Assembly: GCF_000745485.1 (NCBI RefSeq)
Contig: NZ_JQJK01000008.1
Span: 434,001-498,000, forward strand
DNA length: 64,000 nucleotides
Direction: 5' to 3'
Origin: Methanobacterium veterum
GTDB lineage: Archaea; Methanobacteriota; Methanobacteria; Methanobacteriales; Methanobacteriaceae
Of the stretch, positions 56,751 to 64,000 are shown in pieces; within the stretch, counting starts at the first letter, position 1, and each line of letters opens with the position of its first letter. Made by a program: the position numbers and the translations under genes. The notes beneath the pieces were generated by a model. That model was not told where the DNA came from, did not search any database, and saw nothing but the letters and a program-made list of their open reading frames with translations.

Positions 56751-59285
56751 ATGAAATGGCAAAAGTCAAGTGTAGATGAAACGTTGAAGACGCTCAATTC
56801 AGATGCAAATAAAGGTTTAGCTGAGGAAGAAGCTAAAAAACGTAACCTTAAATTTGGACTGAATGAACTAGTCGAAAAAGAGAAACCTGGCCCAATACGT
56901 CTTTTTTTAGGGCAGTTTAAAGAAATACTTATAGTTATACTTATATTTGCAGCTATAGCTGCATATTATGTAGGAGATGCAATTGATGCGATTGTTATCC
57001 TGATTGTTGTTGTAATAAATGCAGTTGTTGGATTTATACAGGAATATAGGGCCGAAAAAGCCATGGAAAAGCTTAAAGGTCTTATTTCTAATGAAGCAGT
57101 CGTTATCAGGGATGGGAAAAAACAAAAAATACCTGCCAAAAATTTAACGCCAGGAGATATTGTTGTTATAGAAGAAGGAGACAACATTCCTGCAGATTTA
57201 AGGTTAATACAAAGTTTTGATTTAAGAGTAGACGAATCAGCGCTTACTGGAGAATCAGTCCCTGCTAAAAAACACTCCGAAATTGTTGAAGTTGAAGAAG
57301 AAACCGGTAATTTAGTCTTTATGGATACTGATGTGTCTTTAGGTAGAGGAAAGGGTGTTGTAGTTGCAGTTGGTATGGAAACTGAAATCGGGAAAATAGC
57401 AGAATTAATACAGGAAGAAGATGAGGACACCCCACTACATCAAAAAATAGGACGCCTTGGAAGGAATTTAGGAATTCTCGCGCTGGTAGTCTGTTCAGTG
57501 GTATTTGTTTTACAGTACCTGCAGGGACTTCCAATAATTGATACATTTTTAACAGCGATTTCTTTAGCAGTTGCAGCGGTTCCAGAAGGCCTTCCTGCAA
57601 TTTTAACACTTACACTTGCTCTTGGAATGCAGAGGATGGCAAAAAGCAATGCAATTGTTAGAAAACTCCTTGCAGTTGAAACTTTAGGGTCATGTAATGT
57701 CATATGTACCGATAAAACTGGTACACTTACCAAAAATAAGATGACAGTGAGGGAAACACGCATAACTGCCCCTGAAAAAGCCTTTGAAATTTCTGCATTG
57801 TGTAACAATGCGGTCTTAAATGAAGGCAAGCTCATAGGCGACCCTACTGATGGGGCAATATTAGCCTATGCTGAAGAAAATGGGTATACGAGGTCTGAAC
57901 TTGAAAAAATACATCCAAGACTGCTTGAAATCCCGCTTGACAGCGTTAGAAAACGGATGACAACTGTGAATGATTTCAATGGAACCAATTATGTCCTGGT
58001 CAAAGGAGCTCCCGAAATCGTTTTGGACAAATGTATGTGGATTGAAAAAGATGCACGACCTCAAAAACTTGCCAAACAAGATAAAGATATCATATTAAAT
58101 GATCTAAAGGACATGACCGGTAAGGCCCTCCGTGTTTTAGCTCTTGCATACAAAAAACTAACACCTGCAGAACAAGATCTGGATAGTATTGATAAAGATA
58201 AATTAGAAGAGAACCTTGTTTTCGTTGGTTTAGTTGGAATGATGGACCCACCACGACAGGAAGCTAAAGAAGCAGTTGCAACCTGTATGAAAGCAGGAAT
58301 TAGAGTTGTAATGATAACAGGAGACCATGAAGACACTGCCGCCGCCATAGGGAAAGAAATTGGAATTCTTACAGAGGGTAAAGTTCTTACAGGTTCAGAG
58401 CTTGATAAACTCAGTGATGCCGAATTCAAAGATATGGTTGATGATATACAGGTTTATGCAAGGGTTTTCCCTGAACAAAAAGTTAGAATTGTAGAAGCCC
58501 TTAAAGAAAAAGGCAACATCACATCAATGACTGGAGACGGTGTAAACGATGCCCCTGCTCTTAAAAGGGCAGCCATTGGAGTTGCCATGGGAAGCGGTAC
58601 TGATGTCGCTAAAGAGTCCGCAGATATGCTTTTACAGGACGATAACTTTGCCACTATTGTTAAAGCCGTTAAAGAAGGACGTATAATATTTGATAACATC
58701 AGAAGATTTGTCAGGTTCCAGCTTTCAACCAACATAGGAGCCATACTCACCATTACTTCTGCATCGATCCTGAGCCTTCCAGTTCCATTTAACCCCATTC
58801 AGGTTTTATGGATAAATATTATCATGGACGGCCCACCAGCGCAATCCCTTGGAGTTGAGCCTCCTGAAAAGAATGTTATGGAACGTGCCCCACTAAAAGA
58901 AGAGATAATACCTCGGAAAAACTTGCTTAAAATAGCCATTGCAGGAGTTGTAATGACTGTAGGAACACTGGTACTCTACTATTTAGAGCTTGTAAATGGG
59001 GCAGGTACTTTAAAAGCTACAACAATAGCATTTACTGTGTTTGTTATGTTCCAGATATTTAACGTGTTTAACTGCAGGGCAGAGAAGTTCTCAAACTTCT
59101 CAAACAAGTTCCTGGTTGTAGCAATTGGACTGTCATTCTTACTGCAGCTAGCCGTTATATACATTCCATTCCTACAGGGCGTATTTAGAACAACTGCACT
59201 GTCACTTATTGACTGGGCTGCAATTTTAATAGTTGCCTGCTTAATTTTCGTAAGCGACTGGCTAGTTGAGAGGTTTATGAAATGA
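56751..59285 (+). CDS. Calcium-type P-type ATPase (P2)
   Basis: 844-aa cation pump. N-terminal cation ATPase domain (SVDETLKTLNSDANKGLAEE), TGES in the A domain (residues 166-169), PEGLP in helix 4 (278-282), phosphorylated Asp321 in DKTGTLT, nucleotide-binding part with IPLDSVRKRMTTV, hinge TGDGVNDAPALKRA and five or six C-terminal helices. Similar to PMR1/SERCA-like calcium pumps; bacterial and archaeal members may also move other ions. Overlaps the cbiJ start by 4 nt (ATGA). Confidence 0.93.
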   Translation: MKWQKSSVDETLKTLNSDANKGLAEEEAKKRNLKFGLNELVEKEKPGPIRLFLGQFKEILIVILIFAAIAAYYVGDAIDAIVILIVVVINAVVGFIQEYRAEKAMEKLKGLISNEAVVIRDGKKQKIPAKNLTPGDIVVIEEGDNIPADLRLIQSFDLRVDESALTGESVPAKKHSEIVEVEEETGNLVFMDTDVSLGRGKGVVVAVGMETEIGKIAELIQEEDEDTPLHQKIGRLGRNLGILALVVCSVVFVLQYLQGLPIIDTFLTAISLAVAAVPEGLPAILTLTLALGMQRMAKSNAIVRKLLAVETLGSCNVICTDKTGTLTKNKMTVRETRITAPEKAFEISALCNNAVLNEGKLIGDPTDGAILAYAEENGYTRSELEKIHPRLLEIPLDSVRKRMTTVNDFNGTNYVLVKGAPEIVLDKCMWIEKDARPQKLAKQDKDIILNDLKDMTGKALRVLALAYKKLTPAEQDLDSIDKDKLEENLVFVGLVGMMDPPRQEAKEAVATCMKAGIRVVMITGDHEDTAAAIGKEIGILTEGKVLTGSELDKLSDAEFKDMVDDIQVYARVFPEQKVRIVEALKEKGNITSMTGDGVNDAPALKRAAIGVAMGSGTDVAKESADMLLQDDNFATIVKAVKEGRIIFDNIRRFVRFQLSTNIGAILTITSASILSLPVPFNPIQVLWINIIMDGPPAQSLGVEPPEKNVMERAPLKEEIIPRKNLLKIAIAGVVMTVGTLVLYYLELVNGAGTLKATTIAFTVFVMFQIFNVFNCRAEKFSNFSNKFLVVAIGLSFLLQLAVIYIPFLQGVFRTTALSLIDWAAILIVACLIFVSDWLVERFMK

Positions 59286-60058
59286 ATGTAATGGTAATGG
59301 CAGGTACAAAAGATGCTGCAAATATAATAAAAACGTTAAGCAGCATAGAAAAGTTCAAAATACTTGCCACAACCACTACTTCTTATGGTGCAGATATTGC
59401 AAAAGCTGCAGGTGCAGATGAAGTAATTTCTAAAGGGCTTACACTAGACGAGCTGGTAGAAGTAATTGAAACAAACAACATATCTATTTTAATAGATGCT
59501 ACTCACCCATTTGCTGCAATTGCAACATATAATGCCATAAAATCTTCAAATATAACTGGAACTAAATATTTAAGGTTTGAAAGGCCTTTAGAAGATTTAA
59601 AAGAAAATGGTTTGATTCATGAAGTATCCTCATTTGAAGAAGCTGCATTAAAATCCAAAGAACTGACTAAAGGCAGAGTTCTGCACCTTGCAGGGGTTTC
59701 AACATTGAAACCCATAATCGAAAAAATTGATTCTTCAAGATTATTTGCAAGGGTACTTCCATCAGTCAATTCTATCCAGAAATGCATTGACCTGGGAATA
59801 AAACAGGAAAATATAATAGCAATGCAAGGTGTATTCTCAAAAAAATTCAACAAAACATTATTTGAGGAATATAACATATCCCTCATCATAACAAAAGAAA
59901 GTGGAGAAACTGGCGGGACTTTATCAAAAATAAGTGCTGCTGTTGAATTTGGGATTGATATAGTGCTGGTTACTCGCCCAAAAGTTGCAGAACTTGAAAA
60001 TAAAGATATTTTCACAGATCTAGATGAAATAGTTGATTTCATATTAAAAATTACATAA
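59282..60058 (+). CDS. cbiJ: Precorrin-6A/cobalt-precorrin-6A reductase
   Basis: 258 aa of the CobK/CbiJ family (MVMAGTKDAANIIKTL, LIDATHPFAAIATYNAI, YLRFERP, FSKKFNKTLFEEYNISLIIT, TKESGETGGTLSKISAA). NAD(P)H-dependent step of cobamide synthesis; methanogens need cobamides for methyltransferases. Start ATG overlaps the ATPase stop, so it is translated from that mRNA; the two functions are not evidently linked. Confidence 0.92.
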   Translation: MNVMVMAGTKDAANIIKTLSSIEKFKILATTTTSYGADIAKAAGADEVISKGLTLDELVEVIETNNISILIDATHPFAAIATYNAIKSSNITGTKYLRFERPLEDLKENGLIHEVSSFEEAALKSKELTKGRVLHLAGVSTLKPIIEKIDSSRLFARVLPSVNSIQKCIDLGIKQENIIAMQGVFSKKFNKTLFEEYNISLIITKESGETGGTLSKISAAVEFGIDIVLVTRPKVAELENKDIFTDLDEIVDFILKIT

Positions 60059-60281
60059 AATCATCATTTAAACTCTTTAGAAACACTTTAATAATTCTAA
60101 CTTTATTTTTTAAGTTATTTCTAGCCTTATTTCTAAATTAACTATTTTTAACATTAGCTGCCCCACATTAGGACTACTTAACATATTTGAAATATGATAT
60201 GCTAATCACAGCTATACCAAAAGGTAGTTAATATATATGGCATATGTTCAAATAAGATCAACTCCGACATGAGGTGTTTTT

Positions 60282-61031
60282 ATGGACAAAAGTCATGACT
60301 ATGTTTTACTAGCATCTATTTTTATTATAGGTTTACTTATAGGCCTTGCAATTAATGGGGGCACCTCCTATTTTACGGATACTCTCGCAGTGACCGATGA
60401 TATCAACCAGACTTATACAAATGCCATCGATGACGCTATGATCGCTGATGATAACGAAATCAGCTCTAACCTCACTCCCATTACTGAAAATAATTCCAAT
60501 TTAACATGGCAAGGGAACGGTAACGATAAAAGAGTTTTAGTTGTTTTATGGACAACGCATAAATCCAGTTATCCTGTTGGGGGAAATGTAACCACATACT
60601 GGGGCGAAACATGGGTTACAGTTGTTCCTGAGATAAAAAACTTCTTTAAATCCCATTCAATTTCCGAGCAGTATATCCACTTAAGAGTTGCACAGCTTTT
60701 AGGTTTACCCCCAGATTCAAAGGACGATTACTTTGTAGAGGTTTGGGTAAATCCAAAAGACCTTTTTAGACCAACACCTGATAACGAAATAAATGATACA
60801 ACTGCACAACTGGACTTCCCAAGCTCGGTCAATCCTGCATATGAGAAATGGTTCGATGAAAATATAATATCTTCATATTTCCCTAAAGAGTATCCATGGA
60901 CACGGTTAGGATATACATACGATTGGGGTAACCCAAATTCCCATGTAGGACTAAGCGAGTTCGTGATAAAAAATAATTCAAATATCGCAGTTAAATCAGT
61001 GCAGACAACAAAGGAGTATCTCGCTTCTTAA
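60282..61031 (+). CDS. Membrane-anchored extracytoplasmic protein of unknown function
   Basis: 249 aa: N-terminal membrane helix (VLLASIFIIGLLIGLAINGG), Asn/Asp/Thr-rich linker, then a globular part (RVLVVLWTTHKSSYPVGGNV, ETWVTVVPEIKNFFKSHSIS, LGLPPDSKDDYFVEVWVNP). No family recognised. ATG 60282 with GAGGTG seven bases upstream. No co-transcribed neighbour. Confidence 0.75.
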   Translation: MDKSHDYVLLASIFIIGLLIGLAINGGTSYFTDTLAVTDDINQTYTNAIDDAMIADDNEISSNLTPITENNSNLTWQGNGNDKRVLVVLWTTHKSSYPVGGNVTTYWGETWVTVVPEIKNFFKSHSISEQYIHLRVAQLLGLPPDSKDDYFVEVWVNPKDLFRPTPDNEINDTTAQLDFPSSVNPAYEKWFDENIISSYFPKEYPWTRLGYTYDWGNPNSHVGLSEFVIKNNSNIAVKSVQTTKEYLAS

Positions 61032-61271
61032 ACCATTTCATTTTTTTATTTTTTTATAAATAAACATCCCCATTGCTGTTATACATATAAAGTGCTTATA
61101 ATCCATATTTTATGCTAAATAAATATATTATATGGTTTTAAAGCTTTAAAAGTATTTTAAGATATAAATTTTGCTTAGATAATAAAATAATTTATTTATT
61201 ACAAAAAAGACATAACTATAATTAGTTATATGAAAATATGTTGGAATTAAAACATAAATGGAGTTGTAAAC

Positions 61272-61783
61272 TTGAAATCAATAGTTCTGTATTATTCAAG
61301 AACTGGAAAGACTGCTGCAACTGCAAAAAATTAATTTTTTGCGCGTCAAAATTGAAAATTTTGACAGCTGCAAAAGCCCTTGCAGATAAACTATCTTCTG
61401 AAATAATTGAAATTAAAGACCTTAAATGTAGAAAAAGATTTATAGGTTATATTAAAGCCGCTCTTGATGCAAGAGGTATGAAAACCACGCCCATAGAGCC
61501 AAATGCTGCAAATACAGCAGATTACGATCTAATATGTTTAGGAACCCCATATGGGCAGGAAAACCAGCTCCAGCAATAAATACTATTATGAAAAATGAAG
61601 AAATCAAAGGAAAAGATGTTATTTGTAACCCTCGGCGGAAATAGATATGAAGATACACTTGATTCAATGAGTAAAGAAATTGAAGAAAAAGGCGGTAACG
61701 TAATTAAAACTATTGCAATAACAAAAACAAACAATAAAACTGAAGCAGATATTGCAAATGAAATAAATCAGATTAACATTTAA
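61272..61783 (+). pseudogene. Broken flavodoxin-domain protein
   Basis: Reading from TTG 61272 gives KSIVLYYSRTGKTAAT, the FMN phosphate loop of flavodoxins. A palindrome insert (about 61323-61369) then breaks the frame; AAKALADKLSSEIIEIKDL continues in another frame to LICLGTPYG. A missing base near 61552 hides VWAGKPAPAINTIM, and a further shift near 61620 precedes LFVTLGGNRYEDTL. At least three lesions, so the gene is dead or in decay. An intact relative would carry electrons with FMN. Confidence 0.85.
61323..61367. repeat. Two-hairpin palindrome insert inside the flavodoxin gene
   Basis: Hairpins GCAAAAAAT/ATTTTTTGC (61323-61342) and GTCAAAATT-GAA-AATTTTGAC (61345-61365) separated by GC. 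Same order as the inner part of copy 3 and of the MFS insert, including the GTC...GAC ends, but no outer stem. The 8-mer CTGCAAAA occurs on both sides (61321 and 61368). Confidence 0.85.
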
Positions 61784-62010
61784 TCCATTTTCAAAAGTAA
61801 CATCAATTTCATTTATTCTATTTTAATTAGTTTAAAAGTTAGAATTTTATAAATTTAATACTTATTTTAAAATATTTATGTAGTTTTGTCTAATTATAAA
61901 CCGTTTTAAAAAATTTAACACAATTTCGTACATTACAAACTATTTTAAATGAGTAAAAATAAGTAAAAACATACAAAGTAGTATAAATATAATTACAACC
62001 AGGTGTATTC

Positions 62011-62799
62011 ATGGCTCCAGAGGATATTTTCGAACTCTATGAAGAAATAAAGGAGGATTTAAAGTTTATAACTTCCTCTGATATTCGAGCGAAAATAATC
62101 ATAAGTTTAAAAGAAGGACCCAAGAAGCTAGGTGATCTAAAAAATGAAGTCCATATGAGATCCTCTTCTATTTTACACAGCATGAGCCAGTTAGAAACTA
62201 AAAATCTCATAACTAGAGAATTCCAAAGTTATTCACTATCACAAACCGGAGAAATGGCAGCAACCGTTCTTATAGACATGGTAAATTCGTTCTATTTAAT
62301 TAAAGAAAATGAAAATTTCTGGTTGAACCATGACATAAATGAAATTCCAGAGGATTTAATGGGAAAAATTGATGATTTAAGTGGTTTTAAAATCATAACC
62401 TTTCCAGATTTTTCTAAGCAATCCCCATTTAAAGAGCTGCTTTTAGATTCTAAAGTCATAAAAGGGATTATTTCCCCTTTAATTATCTATGATGAACTTG
62501 AAGTAGTAAATAAAAAAGAAGATATACATCTCATTTTAGTTAATAATAACTCAAATGAGGTTATTGAAAAATTGAAGGTTCAAGATATATCCATAACAGA
62601 AAATATTAAGCTATGGAAAATAAATGGGAATTTAAAATTAATTTTAATTGTTACAGATAACTTCATATTGTTGAATTTACCCCAAGTACTAAAAAATGAT
62701 TCTAGCAGTTATTTAATTAGTGAAACTGAAGAATCAATTGAATGGGGAAATAAATTATTCAATTACTATCTTAACCAGGCTGAAGAATTGAATATTTAA
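62011..62799 (+). CDS. Winged-helix regulator of the methanogen DUF1724 type
   Basis: 262 aa. N-terminal winged helix (IRAKIIISLKEGPKKLGDLK, MRSSSILHSMSQLETKNLIT, residues about 25-75), then a domain of about 170 residues (FKIITFPDFSKQSPFKELLL ... GIISPLIIYDELEV) typical of archaeal transcription regulators with DUF1724. It probably senses a small ligand; target unknown. ATG 62011 after AGGTG. Confidence 0.82.
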   Translation: MAPEDIFELYEEIKEDLKFITSSDIRAKIIISLKEGPKKLGDLKNEVHMRSSSILHSMSQLETKNLITREFQSYSLSQTGEMAATVLIDMVNSFYLIKENENFWLNHDINEIPEDLMGKIDDLSGFKIITFPDFSKQSPFKELLLDSKVIKGIISPLIIYDELEVVNKKEDIHLILVNNNSNEVIEKLKVQDISITENIKLWKINGNLKLILIVTDNFILLNLPQVLKNDSSSYLISETEESIEWGNKLFNYYLNQAEELNI

Positions 62800-62809
62800 T
62801 TTAAGTTTA

Positions 62810-64000
62810 TTACTTACTTTCTAAAAGGATAACTTCAACTTCAGTTCCTTCCGGAACCAGTTCCACATTTTTCTTAACTTCAAAATATCCATCAGCTTCT
62901 GCAATAGCTGTTATTGCACCAGAATCCTTTAGTATAGGACTTGCCATCCCATTTTCTATTTTGACAAGAACATATTGATGCCTTCCCCTTGATGAATGGT
63001 ATCTCCTGGACAATTTAAGTCTCAAAACATCTGATTTTCGACGGCTTACAGAAGCCATTTTTCGCAGGAATGGAGCTACAAGAACATGAAAAATAGTTAA
63101 AGCTGCTGCAGGATAACCTGGAAGCCCAAAAACAGGTTTATTATTAATTTTACCGACTATTGTAGGTTTACCTGGCTTTACAGCTATCCCATGAACAAAG
63201 ACTTCACCAATATCATCTAAAACCAATTTAAGTACATCCCCTGCACCTGCTGAAGTCCCACCAGAAGTTATTATTACATCAGCATCTAAATGCTGTTCTA
63301 TACGAGTTCTGATGTCATCATAATCATCTTTTGCAACTCCAGAATATACGGGAGTACATCCACAGGACTTCACTGCATTTGTAATAGTTTGAGAGTTTAT
63401 ATCATATACCTTACCATATTCCAGCGTTTCATCATAGTTTATTATTTCATTTCCCGTTGATATCACTGCAACTTTAGGTTTCTTAAAAACAGGCACTTCC
63501 CCCATACCTATAGCACCTAAAACTCCAATTTTATCATGAGTAAGTAGAGTGCCTGAAGCTAAAAGAAAATCTCCTTCAGATACATCAGAACCCTTGGATG
63601 CTATCCATTGCTTAATAGCTGCGCTTTTATGTATATATACATGTCCATCTACTTTTTCTGTAAATTCTACCATTATCACGGCATCTGCACCCTCTGGAAC
63701 GGGAGCCCCTGTTCCTACCTCAATACAGGTTCCTTTTTCAACTTCTTTCTCTGGTTTATCTCCAGCCCCAATAGCATCGATTAATTTTAAAGTTACAGGA
63801 TTATCTTCAGAAGCCCCAAATGTATCCTCCGCTTTAACTGCATACCCATCTCGTGATACTCTGTTAAACGGCGGAAGATCAATTGCAGCGTGCACATTTT
63901 CTGCCAGTACTCTCAGATATGCATCTGTTAGGTGTACTTTTTCAATTTTCCGTTTAATCTCCATATTTTCTATGATGCCCTTTACGTCTTCTGAATCAAT
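62810..64000 (-). CDS. moeA: Molybdopterin molybdenumtransferase MoeA, N-terminus off the right edge
   Basis: Visible part 396 codons plus stop. Motifs: [71 protein letters not shown] and the C-terminal beta domain. MoeA inserts molybdate or tungstate into adenylylated molybdopterin; formylmethanofuran dehydrogenase needs this cofactor. The frame is open through 64000 ([12 protein letters not shown] before the first visible ATG at 63964), matching the usual longer MoeA N-terminus, so the true start lies outside. Confidence 0.93.
   Translation of the reverse strand: MDSEDVKGIIENMEIKRKIEKVHLTDAYLRVLAENVHAAIDLPPFNRVSRDGYAVKAEDTFGASEDNPVTLKLIDAIGAGDKPEKEVEKGTCIEVGTGAPVPEGADAVIMVEFTEKVDGHVYIHKSAAIKQWIASKGSDVSEGDFLLASGTLLTHDKIGVLGAIGMGEVPVFKKPKVAVISTGNEIINYDETLEYGKVYDINSQTITNAVKSCGCTPVYSGVAKDDYDDIRTRIEQHLDADVIITSGGTSAGAGDVLKLVLDDIGEVFVHGIAVKPGKPTIVGKINNKPVFGLPGYPAAALTIFHVLVAPFLRKMASVSRRKSDVLRLKLSRRYHSSRGRHQYVLVKIENGMASPILKDSGAITAIAEADGYFEVKKNVELVPEGTEVEVILLESK

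Overview
The window looks like a chromosome segment of an AT-rich methanogenic archaeon of the order Methanobacteriales, most probably a Methanobacterium-like species. The evidence is the gene content: pseudomurein-type Mur ligases, two secreted enzymes with pseudomurein-binding repeats, ComA (coenzyme M synthesis), a methanogenesis-marker 16/homocysteine synthesis protein, a TfuA-type McrA thioamidation protein, HypD, TFE, archaeal Spt5/SecE/L11/L1/P0/P1 genes and archaeal AlaS. Ribosome binding sites are of the GGAGGTGAT type and TTG/GTG starts are common.

Layout. 1-8.0 kb, minus strand: a cell-envelope cluster (partial DUF2254 membrane protein, LCP-family protein, MobA-like nucleotidyltransferase, VanW-like exported protein, one single and one double Mur ligase). 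8.7-14.6 kb: hypD, phosphoglycolate phosphatase, PmbA/TldE, two small unknowns and a PflX-type radical SAM protein. 15.2-20.5 kb: tandem duplicated pseudomurein endopeptidase-like genes that appear to start with ATT, followed by a PepSY protein and a zinc-ribbon membrane protein. 20.6-24.4 kb: the marker-16 protein, small membrane proteins and a broken MFS transporter. 24.7-32.1 kb: alaS, P1, P0, L1, L11, spt5, secE, ftsZ. 32.4-37.3 kb: comA, a methyltransferase, a CofE-like protein, tfe and an HD protein. 37.4-41.6 kb: a YhbD regulator / two bactofilins / ABC-2 exporter operon behind a strong inverted repeat. 42-48.3 kb: tfuA, a LarE-like sulfur transferase, CBS and universal stress proteins, an amidohydrolase. 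48.5-50.7 kb: two exported caspase-fold-like proteins. 50.9-64 kb: carB/carA, rimI, UPF0146, a Ca-type P-ATPase, cbiJ, a broken flavodoxin, an HTH regulator and partial moeA.

The most unusual content is a dispersed family of short, A-rich-left/T-rich-right palindromes with loops of about 3 nt. They are packed in islands at 10.5-11.16, 12.6-12.75, 17.03-17.26, 34.86-35.08 and 55.47-55.56 kb, and inserted inside two genes (MFS transporter at 23.4 kb, flavodoxin at 61.3 kb). Many are nested: an outer stem encloses two inner hairpins joined by recurring linkers (GCAT, then TGC before a GTC...GAC stem), which would fold as a three-way junction in DNA or RNA. Arm sequences differ between copies while complementarity is kept. 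I do not recognise this family; it is the best candidate for an undescribed element here.

Limits: all function calls come from reading translated sequence and motifs, with no database search. Promoters and operators are pattern-based proposals.
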